This document shows positions 48,491 through 62,164 of a stretch of 64,000 nt of DNA, one piece after another. The notes below the pieces were generated by a model. That model did not search any database. It was given only the letters and a program-made list of their open reading frames with translations, and was not told the origin of the DNA. Position numbers and translations under genes: made by a program. Each line of letters starts with the position of its first letter. The first letter of the stretch is position 1. The stretch comes from Dioscorea cayenensis subsp. rotundata (lineage: Eukaryota; Streptophyta; Magnoliopsida; Dioscoreales; Dioscoreaceae): contig NC_052489.1 of NCBI RefSeq assembly GCF_009730915.1, positions 25,599,916-25,663,915 of the forward strand, written 5' to 3'.

Positions 48491-50485
48491 GAGACATGTT
48501 TTTAGAATCCGAGGAGCCATACATATAATACTCCAGTAGAACATTGTGTCAGAATAAGTGGGTGTGGAGGTTATTGGAAATGAAGAAAAATGTCACCATG
48601 TCTTTGTACTATTTGTGTTACTTTATTGTACTTTTTCTCTTAAATGACCTCTTCAATCAGCTATTATAATTTATTTTATCTAATTGATTAATAATTATTA
48701 TTATTTTTAATTTATGAAGATGAGTGATTAAACAGTTAATTTTTTTTAAATTTATAAAAACATGTGATTATTTGGTACTGTTTATATTCAGATAAAAAAA
48801 CTGTTTATATTCAGATAAAAAAACGTTTATCGTTTATTATTAAAAAAAAATTTGTGTGATTAAATAGTTAATATATATATACACAAAATACATTTTACAA
48901 GTCTCTTGTAAATATATTCTCACCATTCACTTGTGAAATATTAACGGAATTCAAATATTAATAAATCACTTAACTGTAATGGATTAATAATTACTACCTA
49001 TCATTAATTTTATGCATGGGATGACTAGCTATAAATAAAACAAGTTAAGTAGAGAATTTTATTTATTTTGGTTCTTGATTTTATTAGTCATTGTCATTGA
49101 AATTTTCACGCAATCACTTGCATGCCTAATTTGATGGATGTTATTCTTTATATTATCCACACAGGAACATAAAAACAAAATTAAAAGAAAAAAAATAAAT
49201 TCTCATGCGACTACATTGATTATCGCCTTCATTAGCGGAGAGACCAGTGTCCTTTGATAGAGGAGGCAAGGAAAAAATTCGGCTTTTCATCTAAAGAATG
49301 AAAATGAGCATCCACTCATAATTTAGAGATCAAAGATAATTTTAAATATAAATTACAAAAATAAATTAAATTTGTTGACTCACCCCGGAACTCTAGTGTG
49401 TTTTTTTATGATTTTGTATATAAAATCGACTACCATCAAAGTATTTTTTTCAAATATAATTGAATTTATGGTGTGCTTCAATTGGGTTATTTAATTGGAT
49501 ATATATATATATTTGGGCAAAATCACTTGGTTCAAATAGTTAGAGATATTATTATAGGGCTCTCACATGGTTTGCTAAGTAGTGAGGGTCTATATTCTAA
49601 TTAGAAAAATTAATTCGAAGGTGATATTATACCCCTAATTCACGTAAGCCATTGAGGTGAGGCCGTGTTCAAAATAATAACTCACATCTTTTGACAGATA
49701 TATTTAAAACAATAACTTACAATAGAGATACTAATATGCTTGTCGCATTTGTTAATTTTTTTTATACATTAAATATATAAATATATTTAAGTATATTCAA
49801 CCTCCATTTATAACAAACAAGAATTCAAAGCCTTTTCATCATATGCAAACAAGTTATGTTAATTTTAAGTATAATGATATACTTTTAAAATGTTGGCATC
49901 AAAATATAGCACACATATAACATACTGAAATAATGTTTTTTTATTTATTAATTTTTATGAAATAATTATGGGCAAACCAGTAAGATTGAAACCCTATACC
50001 CTTTCTCAAAAGATGGGATAAAATACCACAACCTTGTTTTATTTAAAAAAAGCCTATAAGCAATAGAACAAAGAACAAACGGATATGAAGGTGTATTAAT
50101 TACAATGGCTTGATTGACCTAATAAAAATAATATCCGCTATACAACTTTGAAAAGAAAACGAGAGGTATTTCTCACACAGATCTTTTACAATGAAAAAAA
50201 AAAACGAATTGTAATCTGAGAAGCTCAAACTCAAAATCTTTCAATCACAAATACTAGTAGTTATTGTTACGCTAGCCTACAGTTCCTACAAGTTTATTGT
50301 CTAATGTTTTTATCAATTTTTCTTAAAATACATGATTAGAAATAAAAAAAAAAGAACGAAGCATAATCATGAGGCATCATTAACGGTTAAGATAGCCACA
50401 TTAAGGTCGTGCTAAAGCCCGCACCAAATAGTCGCCAACCAGCCTCGTTTGAGTTTCGTTTCGTTTCGTTTCCTTTCCGCGAGCT

Positions 50486-50486
<1 letters not shown>
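48491..50486. other. Intergenic, no gene seen
   Basis: AT-rich. Includes a short direct repeat CTGTTTATATTCAGATAAAAAA (about 48777-48822) and a possible dispersed repeat at 50058-50108 resembling 19778-19828. The XCT promoter occupies the right end, with a TTTCG repeat near 50455. Confidence 0.5.

Positions 50487-50526
<40 letters not shown>
50487..50526 (+). repeat. (GA)n tract in the XCT leader
   Basis: About 19 GA units ending four bases before the start codon. GAGA tracts in plant leaders can bind BPC factors; whether this one does is unknown. Confidence 0.9.
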
Positions 50527-50529
<3 letters not shown>

Positions 50530-53500
50530 ATGGCGGGCATGGGGGATGGGTATGTGGGCACGGCGCAGGACGCCGTGAGGATCCGGAGGCTTGAGAAGCA
50601 GCGGGAGGCGGAGCGGAGAAAGATCCAGGAGCTCAAGAACAAGACCGCCTCCGCCAAGGGCCAGCCCGGCCTCCTCCAGTTCGGTTCCAGCACTTCCGAG
50701 GTATTATCAACCATATCAACCTCCGAAAATCCATTCTTTCGTTTTCTCAGGCATCCTTTAATGAGTTAGCCTTCCAAAGTTCTAATCTTGGTGGTAGAAT
50801 TCATCTAGGGTTTGGCATCAATGGATATTTCTGTGAGCTGTGCGTTCAATGTTGATTGCTTTGAATTAGATAGATGCATCATTAGCTTATGTGTTCAGGC
50901 TTTCGATTTTACTGCCTCAAATTGACATCTTTTGGTTTCTGGCTCTTAGATTCTTGAGACTGCTTTCAAGAAGGAAACGGTTGGTCTGGTTACCAGAGAG
51001 CAATATGTTGAGAAGGTGGGGAGATTGTGATTTGACTCTGATTGTTGATGGATGTGTGGTACACAAGGGATACCCATGCCCTCTAATTCCCTTATTTTAA
51101 ATGTTTCCAGAGAGTTAATATCAGAAATAAAATTGAGGAGGAAGAGAAGGAGAAGCTTCAGAAGTTGCAACAAGAGTGCGTTTGAATCTTTCCAGCAAAT
51201 TTCCTTAATATTTGCTAGGTGTTGGTATGTCTAAACTCCCTTTTTTTTGTTGTTGTAGGGAGGAGGAACTACAGTTACAAAAACGAAAAAAGCGTAGGAT
51301 AAAGGGAGACTCACGTCTTTCCTTTGCAGATGATATTGAGAACGGGAGTGATGATGAGGACCTTGGAAATAGTGAGTTTATCTGTTAGAGTATTTTTGCC
51401 ATTATCTAGACATTGCAGAGAGCTAAAATTGTTTGAGATCAAATGCAAATTGGTTTAGTGTCAGTCTTTTGTCATTGTTGACCATGCTGTCACAAATTAT
51501 GATTTGTGAATTAGAGCTTTTAAGTTCTCCATAACATAAATATCCCCTATAATATTGAAATGCTTTTGTCAAGTAGCTAAGAGGACTATATGCGTGTAGT
51601 GTGTATACTAGGACATCTGCTCCTTGTTACCCATTAAACAGATGGTTCTATACTGAAATTTAAAACTTTCGCCTTGCTTGAGAATCTTTTAGGCATTGTT
51701 GACAGAAGGAAATTTGTCAACAAATGAAGGAAGAATAGGAATTTCAATTATCTCATTGTGATATTGGATGGTAAATTATCAATTTTTTCACATCTTTTTA
51801 GGAAGAACTATTCAAAACCCTTTCCTTAAATGTTGGTTATACTATTGGTTTTCGTGCAATTGATTAAAAGCTGAGCAATAGGAGCTCTGTACCTGTTGCA
51901 TGTTCGCTTGACTTTTCATTCCTTTCTGTTTTAGAAGAAACTCAAGAACAAAAGAAATTTGTAAATGGGAAGCTTGGCAAGGACCCAACCGTCGAGACAA
52001 GCTTTTTACCTGACAGGTGTGTAGTTAAGTTTGTTTTTATAGTTACAGAGATCTCCCTTTTCCTTGATTGGGTAACTCAAAGCTGGTGATGTGAAAGATG
52101 ATATTTCAGAGAGCGAGAGGCAGAGGAACAAGCTGAACGAGAGAGATTGGGAAGACAGTGGATTCGTGAACAAGAGATGATTAGAAGTATTCTCGCATCT
52201 TAGTGTTGTCTAGTATACTATATGACAATGAAATGGGTTTTACTAAATTAGTTCTTTGTGTTTTAGATGAGCCACTTGAAATTACTTACAGCTACTGGGA
52301 TGGAACTGGTCACAGGAGAGTGATTCAGGTGTGACTCTTCGCATGTTTAGTAATCGCCATAATATCTTATTTATTTTTCTCTTGATCTCTAAAGGCAGAA
52401 TTTATATTTAGGTCCGTAAAGGTGACAGAATTGGTGAATTTCTCCGAGCTGTTCAGCAGCAACTGGCACCAGAATTTCGTGAGATTCGAACAACATCAGT
52501 TGAAAATTTACTTTATGTAAAAGAGGATCTGATCATTCCTCATGTGTGTTTTTTCTCTGCACATGCATATATTTTTTTTTTAGCAGCTTTATCTTTTATT
52601 CTGATTGTCTCTTTGGAATCTCAGCAACATAGCTTCTATGAGTTAATAATCAACAAAGCAAGGGGCAAAAGTGGACCGGTAATGCTTATTTTGCGTTTTC
52701 AAGCTTTCTGATGTTTGTTATTTCTTAGTTGGTCTTCCAATACATGCAACAGCTTTGCATAGAAGTATTTTCCTTGTATATCCTTTAGGATGGATGGCGA
52801 CATGCTCTCAGTTAACGAACATGACATGCATCTCTGTTGATTCATGTGATAAATTGATTCCAATCCCAGTCTTACAATCTCCTTCTGTTTAAAGTAATTA
52901 TTTTCTTTGGTTTTACACCGACACTAGCTTATAACTCGAACTAGTAGTTGGCTTCACTATGAGGCTCAAGATTGTACATGGCTAACATAAATTATAGAGG
53001 CTACTATGGCATGCTTTAAAATAGTTCTTATTGCCTCATTTTTATTTGAATTTCCATATGACAAACATAATTTGTTTAATGTATAGTGACCTGCTCTTCA
53101 ATCCAATTACTTTTGTTATATTTATGATGTATATTGTGGTAAGAATTTCATTCTTGACTGACGGTTTAAAAATTGCAGCTTTTTCACTTTGACGTTCATG
53201 AAGATGTCAGAACTATTGCTGATGCAACTATTGAGAAAGACGAGGTAATTTTTGCAAGCATGTTTTTTATCTTTATTTTTATTTTTTATGCAAGCATTTA
53301 TTGGAGGTTGTATTGTTTTGTCTTGGCAAACAGCTCTTCGAGGCTATTTTCTGTGATTTATATTGTTATTAAGTTATGGACATCCATCTTTATGTTCGCA
53401 TGCTATATCTTCATGCGATATTCCTCTTTTGCATAGATGTTTCTTAATATTCATTTTTAGAATGTAGTCCATAAGTGGGCATTATCATGAAGCTTCATTG

Positions 53501-54938
53501 CTTTTCCATGAGATGATAGAAACATTTTATGTGTGTGAATTTGATTGATTCCAATACCTTTTAGATGAATTTTCTCCATTGGTATGTGGACATGTGAAAT
53601 TTGAATAGGTATACATTTTTTATTGAACTAGTATCCTTCTTTTAGTCTCTGTCATAGATGTTTCCTGTCTTTTGTGTCTGCTCCATGTGCAAATCCTTGA
53701 TACAGGCAACCTGCCCATTATTCAGATTGTCTTAGACTTGAGCTTCTTGTCTGACGGTATAATCAGGCTTGATGGAGATGATTACCTCAATGAGAAAATG
53801 ATTGTGTGTGTTAGTGTGAGTGGCGTGTCCCAATGAATCAAGTGAACTGCTTTTGGGGGATTGTTTGAGTTTGACAGGTTGGTGTTTCTGGGACAGTGGG
53901 ACTAGTTTCCAAATTTACTAGAGATTGCAGCTTGATTTACTGATTAAGATGAACGGGCTTGCAGAAATGTGGGTCCTTGTGATATAGACATCCGGGATTT
54001 GTTCTTCTCTGAAAGCATTTGATCTTTTTTCCTTTCCATGTTTTTAGAACCTTAGCTTCATGTTGTGTAACTGTTGGTTCATATAGAGATCTGGGGTGGG
54101 GTATTATGCATTAAAACAATGATGAATCTTGCAAAGAAAGTAGTGTAGCAAAATAGAGCGGATTATATGTTGCAATATAGATTGATATCTAATATATGAT
54201 ACTCCATTTTGCACTACCAAGTAGAGTTCCTATCTCTGGATTAACCAAGGGTAATCCTTAGACACATTATGGCATGTGAAATTGAAGAAAATGACTGAGT
54301 GGCATTTTTGGTTTGGTGTGATAATGGAATTAAAGTGTTTTTCCTTAAGCTGGTTTCAAATTGGTGGGGCTTTTGTCATTTGGAAACTTGCAATGGGAAA
54401 TAGGAGATTTCTTTGGTTTTAATTATTATTTCCTTCTATTGGATGTGTTTGTTTTGGCAAACATATGTTGATTTGACACATTTATGCTGAAATGACACCA
54501 CTATAACAACACTTATTCTTCATCAACATCCATAAAATTCTTATATACATGAAGGAACAAACAAGTAGTTTCTTGTGCAGTTGCTATTGATTTTCTTTTT
54601 TATTTTATTGCAGTCCCATGCTGGAAAGGTTGTAGAGAGACATTGGTATGAAAAGAACAAACATATATTCCCTGCTTCCAGATGGGAGGTAAACTTATTT
54701 TCTTTTAAGATTCTCTTCCATCTTGCTCTGAGTTCAAACTTCAAAGCTTACAGATTATACCTTCCAAGAAATCAAATATGACAGTTCATTTTAATGATTC
54801 GATCTCTTTTTTTTTTTCACCAATGAATTTCTTCACCAGGAGCAAATAACACTGGTCGTTTTACAATTTCACTTCTCTTGCCTCCAGATATATGATCCAA
54901 CAAAGAAATGGGAGCGTTACACAATTCATGGGGATTGA
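50530..54938 (+). CDS. XCT: XAP5 family nuclear protein, XAP5 CIRCADIAN TIMEKEEPER homologue
   Basis: Twelve exons (50530-50700, 50950-51015, 51111-51175, 51259-51371, 51935-52016, 52110-52186, 52267-52328, 52412-52543, 52625-52678, 53179-53244, 54614-54688, 54888-54938) close in phase and give 337 residues. The N-terminal half is a charged coiled coil ([31 protein letters not shown]), followed by a basic nuclear signal ([10 protein letters not shown]) and an acidic stretch. The C-terminal XAP5 domain has [51 protein letters not shown] and ends [15 protein letters not shown]. Arabidopsis XCT works in clock timing, light and ethylene responses and small-RNA biogenesis, and interacts with spliceosomal factors. 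Single-copy housekeeping-type structure. The ATG follows a GA tract. Confidence 0.97.
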
Positions 54939-56604
54939 GCTTTGACTCATCAAGTTTCTTGATGGATGAGAAGATTTAAAGCACAAGTAATATTCTAATC
55001 CCCCATGTATGATAGATAGAATGTGCTGTTGATTATGGTTTTAGAGTTGCCTCGTGTTCTAACCTTTGTAAACATTTGCAAAATTCATTCCGTGACGGAT
55101 TGGTCTATCATTTTGCACTCCATTGATTTATATAAAATACAGGTACTCTACCTAAGAACCAACTTATATCTCATCACGTTCAGCCACATCCCATTAATTA
55201 AATATAGTCAAACCAGATGCACTTTTGATGATGATTTTAGCGAAAACCAAACGCTTCACTTCCAACTGAGTACATCAATGAATTTATTTATTAGATTTTA
55301 TCATGGCTGCTCTTGTGTACTCTGTAGGAAGCATCCCTGGAACTTAATGGGTGACAAGAACTTGATCCAATTTTCTATGGCGGCTATTCATGAGTCAATG
55401 TCTGTTTGCTGATGGCTGCTTTTTAAAAATGATTTCAGTAGCTCCTGCGGAGGAAGAAGATAAATTTAACACACGGTATATATCACGGACACTACGTTTA
55501 TTAGAACATAGTCACTGACCGTTGTGTATTTTTTTTACCACTTGCATGTCTGGTTGTGGGATTTGGTTTGAGTCATCATCAGGTAATTTCAGCTTCCAGA
55601 GCAATCTTTGTATTAATTGAAGAGTGATGTGATGGGTGATATTGATCGGGATATTATTGATGGGAATGTGCAATCCAATCACTACAGTAATTGAAATACT
55701 CATGATCTCAAAAATATTAATATTCTTAAAATTCAGTAATAGTATGTGCAATAAAATATTGACATCAATGAGAACAACTGACCAAATTCATCAAAGACAA
55801 TATTAATCTATCAGTCATTTGGTTGATCAATTGATAGAAAAATTTGAGTGGGTGCAACTAGCTAGCAGCTCTAGAAAAGTATTGCCATTCCTGATCCCTG
55901 TATGAAACTTGCAAGCATTCACTTGATGTATATACTGTCTGAGTTGTTGTTGTTGTTGGGCATCATACATGGGCACAGGGGGACCCTTACTCTGGTCCAG
56001 ATAAAACTAAGAACAGAGACATGATACCCATGATATTACTTCACCTTCACATGCTATGCAATGGTGGGGTCCTCTCTCTCTCTCTCTCAAAAACAAGTGG
56101 CCATCATTGCCAGACACGTCACCCTCACTGTGATAACCATGACAAAAACTTCCGAAAGGCTGAGCGCAAAATATCAGAGCATCTCATATTATGTGTTAAG
56201 AGAGCATTATGTTTAGTTTAGCTAACATACAATCAGAGCAAGAATGATTAGGTGGGATCTACCCCCTTTTGTTTCCCTTCCCTTTTCTTTTGTCCCTTGA
56301 ACCCAAAAACTCATATCCATTAATAATAAAACCTAAAAAACAAAAGAAAAAACATCATAAACTTCCTCCTATTTCCTCTTTTTTCATGCTTCCTTCAACC
56401 CAAAAAGTACCTCTTACTCTTACCACCTCCAAATGATTCCGTTCATCACCGGTGACATGCTCCGGCAAGACGACTTCCCAGGTAATAATTATTACTAACA
56501 ATATAATAATAATAATAATATACGTTATTGATAAATAATAAAATAAAATAAATAAATATTGAGTAAGAGCTTTTGTTTGTTTTGTTTTATCAGGCACAGA
56601 ACAA
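54939..56604. other. XCT 3' flank and ATL-type gene upstream region
   Basis: Frame 55023-55412 is probably 3' flank without a domain. Near 56433 an ATG opens MIPFITGDMLRQDDFPG, followed by a GT at 56482 and an AG at 56593 that would splice in phase to the RING-H2 gene. Confidence 0.4.
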
Positions 56605-57180
56605 ATGCGGCGACTGCTACTCGGCAAGGCGGCAGAAACACCGGCAGCATCCATAAACGGGAACAGAACACATGACGGCGCCGGCGTCGGCGGCAACGAC
56701 GCCAACTTCGACACGAACATGGTCATCATCTTAGCAGCGCTGTTGTGCGCGCTGATATGCGCTCTGGGGCTCAACTCCATCGTGCGTTGCGCGCTAAGGT
56801 GTGGCCGGAGAATAGCGTTTGAGACGCCGGAGGAGACTGCAGCGAGGTTGGCTGGAACTGGACTTAAGAAGAGAGCATTGAGACAGATTCCGGTGGCCGT
56901 GTATGGACCGGAGGCCGGAATACTGGCCACTGATTGTCCTATTTGTCTCGGAGAGTTCGCCGACGGTGAGAAGGTGAGAGTGTTGCCAAAGTGTAACCAT
57001 GGATTTCATGTGCGTTGCATTGATACTTGGCTTAGTTCGCACTCTTCTTGTCCGACTTGCCGCCATTCGCTGCTTGATCGGACGGCGGTGGAGGGGCCGC
57101 CGGAGACTGGTGGGGATGCGCCGGTTCCGGTGACTTCGCCGGAGGATTATGTGGTGGTAGATGTTAGGAGCAGCAGCTGA
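56605..57180 (+). CDS. RING-H2 E3 ubiquitin ligase, ATL family
   Basis: 191 residues from ATG 56605. A transmembrane helix at about 39-61 ([22 protein letters not shown]), a basic stretch and the GLD-like motif [12 protein letters not shown] precede the RING-H2 domain at about 111-153: CPICLGEF, a 14-residue spacer between the second and third cysteines, [13 protein letters not shown] and CPTCR. All eight zinc ligands are present. It should pass ubiquitin from E2 enzymes to unknown substrates at a membrane. MRRLLLG is a usual ATL start; an alternative start at 56433, spliced over 56482-56593, would add 20 residues and give 211. The coding sequence is much richer in GC than its surroundings, with no intron in the core, as usual for the family. 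Confidence 0.93.
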   Translation: MRRLLLGKAAETPAASINGNRTHDGAGVGGNDANFDTNMVIILAALLCALICALGLNSIVRCALRCGRRIAFETPEETAARLAGTGLKKRALRQIPVAVYGPEAGILATDCPICLGEFADGEKVRVLPKCNHGFHVRCIDTWLSSHSSCPTCRHSLLDRTAVEGPPETGGDAPVPVTSPEDYVVVDVRSSS

Positions 57181-59202
57181 CCTTGCATGGATCATTTGGA
57201 AGGTATTGATTTTTCTAATTTTTTTTTTAATTAGTTTTTTTTTTCTTTTTCATTTGCTTGGTGTATATTGGAGTGATCTTCTTCTTGCTTTATTTTTATT
57301 TTTTATTTTGACTGTATATTTCTTACTTGAGAGCTGTGAATTAGATGAAGGATTTTTAATTTTATTTGCGCTTGCTTGTTTGCAATCTGAAAACGAGGTA
57401 GTTTTTTAAAGTGCAAATTAATTTGCTCACTTCTCTCTAGTTGTCTCTCTCTCTCCTTTTTGTTTATTATTTTTTTTAAAGAAAATGTCTGGCTTATTAA
57501 ATTTTGTACTTAATTTTAGAACCTTGATTTTTTCAAAAAAGATTTATTTTAAAGAGAAGCACATATCTTATGATTTTCCCTCTTACTTTTTTTATTTGTT
57601 TTAATAATTTTTTTTGAATGTTTATTTCAAAGACGAACCAGTGGATCATACACGGTGGATTTGTGTAAACCTACTGTCCTTTTCTTTTCTATAATTATTT
57701 CTTTTCCATATTTTTATATATTTTTATTTTTTTAAATTTCTGCCAAACTTTCAAGAACTAAACCATTTAATAGAATATATTAATTGGATTCTAGCACCCG
57801 TTTTTTTTTTTAAAAAAAAAATAAATATCCTGAAATCATTGACTTAAAGATGAACAAAATAAGTAGGAGTACCTCAGAAGTTGGCAAACTTTTACAGAAT
57901 TTCTAATCATTAACCTTTTGAAAAAAAATCATCATATCACTCCACACATACAAACTGGATGCTATTTTTTTTAAAATTTATTTATTTATTTATTTTTAAT
58001 TTTTAAGATTTTGAAGATACAATTTAGATCAAGATAACATTAACAAAGATAAGAATTATGACCTTGCAACAACCACATTTAAAGTGAGTGTCAACTTTGT
58101 CACTCTCCAACTGCTCCACGTCTTTGGCTTAAATTCTTTGGTTTGGTCTTCATCTAACCTTGCGTTTTACCAAACTCTTTTAAATTCAAATTTAAAAACC
58201 AGCCGATGACAGTGCTTTTATCTTCGATTTTTTTTTTTAAAAAAAAATTATATATTTGAGAATTTCGAATTTTTTTTTAATGATATAGTTGAGAATGTGG
58301 GATGAATTTGATGATTTGTTATTATTGTAAAAAGAAAAAATATTAATATTAACACTAAAACTGTAATGGTCAAGTGGGGTAAATTTTTTAGGAGGTGTTC
58401 AATTTCAATTTTGTTTTATCGGATGGTTAATCAAGAGATCTTATTTTTTGATGATGTAGATGTCAGAAATTTTGTCATAATATATATGACATATTATCTG
58501 TCCAATTGATAATTTTATCTTATTTACTGATTGAAAATTTTTAACATAATATCATAAAAAAGAAACCAAATTCTCTCGGTTGATCAACCCAATGAAATAA
58601 AATTAAAATTCAAAATTAAAATTTTGATATCAAAATAAAGAAAATCATAGTTTGATATTTTATTAAAAAAAAATTCCAATCCAGTGATAGTCCGATTAAT
58701 TTCACTAATTTTTTTTTTTTGAGATTTGATTTTTTTAAATATTAAAGTATGATTAAAAATTTAGAATATTTATTGTAAGAAAAAAAGAAAAACAGTCTTG
58801 ATGATGAATTTATGATTTGGAAGCAGAATTGGTTGAGAAATTTTGGGGAATGTGGTCCAAAATTGCAAAGCAAGGACATGAAGATGCCTTAAATTGTGCA
58901 ACCAGATGAGTAGACATTAGACAAGATGGGGGGCCATGAACATACATACGGTTCTTCTCAAATTTGTTTTTTCAATCAATGCAAATGTCTGATTGGCCAT
59001 GCTCTGAATTGAAAAGACCAAGAAGCACTCAAGTCTATGGGGTCTTTTCAACTTATCTGCTTTATGTGATGCTCTCTACTACCAACCTACAACCGAATCA
59101 CTCTGCTATTACCAATCTCCATCTAGTTTTTAAAATGTATGATTTCTTTTATTGGGTTTCACATGAGTGTTGTTCTTAGTTCTTACAGGTTATATGAAAG
59201 CT

Positions 59203-59250
<48 letters not shown>

Positions 59251-59544
59251 ACAAGCCTTGTGAGGTTTATGATGGAAGTGAAAGTTGAGGGCTGATAGGC
59301 CGGAAGCCCATAGCTCACTAATAACCTTATTTACTTTTTCATCCTGTAATTTATTTTTTTTTTAATTTTGATAATAGGTGACAAATATTTAATAGTGAGA
59401 GTCATGCACATGCACAGATATGAAGTACATCCACAAGCTTAATAGTATCATACTCTCACTTTGCGAAAGTTTTGATCCCATGTTTCTCTGGAATGAGGCC
59501 AATAGATCAAGAAGGTATTGGTTTTAACTTGATTCAAATTGATT

Positions 59545-59592
<48 letters not shown>

Positions 59593-60916
59593 CTGCGGGC
59601 CAGTTTTTAAAGAAATAAAAATACACTTTGCCTGTGAACATAGGTCAAATTGACTTACCATGCAATTTTCTTCTCTTTTCTGTTTGTTTCTTTTTGTTCT
59701 TCTGATTAATTATCTGAAGATTTTTTTTTTTTTGTTGGTTAATCAGAAAGCAAACAGAGAAGATAAAAAAGGGTGGAGGGACCAAGATAACTCCAATGAT
59801 ACCTTTCTCTAGTTATCCTCAATATCTATTTTTGCGTGCACTTTGATACTTTTCTTTTTATATATCTATTGTTTTCTTTTGCTTATTTACTTTACTAAAA
59901 GAAAAAAAAAAGAACATTATTGAAACTGAAATACTCTTTTCTTCTAAGTTTTACAAAGTACCACTACACATTATGGTTATTGGGAGCATAAAAAGGGGGC
60001 ATGAGGAATTTAGAGTTCATGACATCGAATAGAATCTTTAATTAGGCTTTGCCTTTAGTTGCCCAATGGCACACATATTGTTTTCTTTTCCTAGTTGATG
60101 TAGCCCCACAATGAGAGAAAGCTTAATTTCTTCACTCTCTATTAATTGATCCAATTTACTCCTCTAACTGGCTCAAGTACTTGTTTGGTTAATAGAAACA
60201 TACTACTTACTATATATATCATCAAACCCACAAGTGAGCATTGAGTTCGTCACCATGACACTATGACACACACCCATATATATTAATATTTAAAATATAA
60301 TTTATTTTTTTCAAAACTCACTTCATGAATATATATATATATATATAGATTGGTGATGAATGATGATCCTGACTAATGATAAGCATTTCTTAGGAAAGTA
60401 AAGTAAAATTCACTTTTAATAATTTCCAAATTAATCTCTCAAGCTTAACTCTTCCAAATGATGTACGTATACATTACATCAAAAGATTCAAAACTAGAAT
60501 TAGGTAATAAATATTATTTCCAAAAAAAAAAAATGCAATATTTCTGTCCATTTTGAAACATCTCCTACCTAAACACCCTTAGTGGCCGTTTGCTTTGTTG
60601 TGAATGAAGTTTGCTTGTACTAAGTAATGCATGTCCGTTCATGTCAACTCACTAGGCCCTCAATTGATGGTATCAAGAATCTTATCAATCTTTAAGCACC
60701 ATTATTGGCCTTAGCTAAACCCCTTTTGTGAGAAAAGACATGATAAAAAAATAAGAAAAAACAAAACAGATTCACGCTCTCTTTTTGTTGCAAATGTCAA
60801 CTTTCAAGCAATATCAATGCATTCACTGATAATTGTCATCCAATACAATATACCAATTAAGGAACAAACCATGCAAATAAGCACTTATTTAATCACTTAA
60901 TAACATCCACTAATTA
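57181..60916. other. Intergenic, no gene seen
   Basis: Very AT-rich. TA runs at about 59203-59246 and 59552-59590 and many poly-A/T tracts. The 58964-59179 frame has no recognised motif. Confidence 0.55.
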
Positions 60917-62164
60917 TTAATTAGACAGCAATTCTCCAAATTTATGACCCAAGCTTTTAATTGTAGTTGGAGAGACAGCTCTAGTTCCACCCAAGTACCA
61001 TTTTTGTATCATCTCAACAACATTCCCATTCTCCACCTTGATCTTCACCTCCTCTTTGCCTTGAGTTGCAAATGAAATCTAGAAGGAAAAACCATAATTA
61101 AATTAAGTTCAAGTTCATTAATTAATTAACTAATAGAATTATAATTAATATAAGTTTTAGATAAATAATAGACTCGCCTCAGCTGTTGGAGAGGATGTGG
61201 GGAAATGGAAGGTAATGACGGAGGCCTTGTGGAAATATTTTGTTTGGAAAAACTCAGTGAGCTTCTCCAAGGCTTCTTCTTCCTTTTCTTCATACTTATC
61301 AATGGCTGCCAACCTATCTCTAATGGCACTCTCTAATTGCACTCCATATTGAGATCCTTTTATCTCTTTTATCACCACTACTCTGAAGAACTTCTCCACT
61401 GGAGCTGCACCCCAAAAAATAATAATAACAATTAGAATTTACAGCGGTTATGTTTGATATTTTAGACATATTATTGTACTGTTTTTTTATATTAGGAAAC
61501 TAGTAAGAGAAAAGGTCCACAAAATTCCACGTCAAATGATTTAACCAATATATATCTGTACATACAGTGAAGTGCCGCATACGCAAATTAACTGTTATTA
61601 TCATCATTGTTATTTTGGTATTTTTAACAAAAAAAAATATATATATATATATATATATGGATTATTTTGATCATGAATATTCATGAAATAGAAGATGTTC
61701 ATCACCTGAAACAAGTGCATCAAAGAAGGCATCATCTTCAGAGAGTTCATTCTCCTTCTTGTCCTTCCAGTTCACCAAATGATTAACTACTTCTTTTTCC
61801 AAGTAAATTCCAATTGCGTTGTACTTAATCTGAAGAAAATGGATCTCAATGTCTGTGATTCCTGAAACACGTACACCAATAGCTAGCAAGATGATTTCTT
61901 TATACCATTCAAGAATCTAAAGGGTAAAATTATATAATTATTCAATCAGAAATTAACTCACCATGACCCATGAGAGCTAAAGGCTTATTATTAGTATTTG
62001 TGATAATCTCGGTAGGGAAAGAAACATCATCCACCATAACCATCTCAGATCCCACTGTTCACACAAACAATGGCATATTCATGCAAACATAGATTAATAA
62101 ATTAAAACCATACATATATAGATTCATGAAAAGAAAGAGAGAATATAGAAGAGAAACACTTACT
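60917..62164 (-). CDS. CHIL: Chalcone isomerase-like protein (type IV CHI fold, CHIL)
   Basis: Coding exons on the minus strand: a single A at 62164, then 61962-62054, 61706-61861, 61178-61404 and 60917-61078, for 212 residues. Joining A to TG across intron 1 restores the expected family start [14 protein letters not shown]. Landmarks are [40 protein letters not shown], a Glu/Lys-rich middle, [12 protein letters not shown] and the tail [12 protein letters not shown]. Type IV proteins lack isomerase activity and help chalcone synthase make flavonoids by limiting side products. The type III alternative (fatty-acid binding) is less likely because there is no plastid signal and the length is short. 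Intron 4 has a GC donor (GAG then GCGAGT). If translation instead began at the ATG at 62043, four residues would be lost. Confidence 0.93.

Noticed and set aside
55023-55412. 129-codon frame downstream of XCT
   Set aside because: No recognised domain and AT-rich composition; likely 3' flank.
56794-57195. Minus frame opposite the RING-H2 gene
   Set aside because: Shadow of the coding strand; no domain.
58964-59179. 71-codon plus frame
   Set aside because: No motif, isolated in AT-rich DNA.
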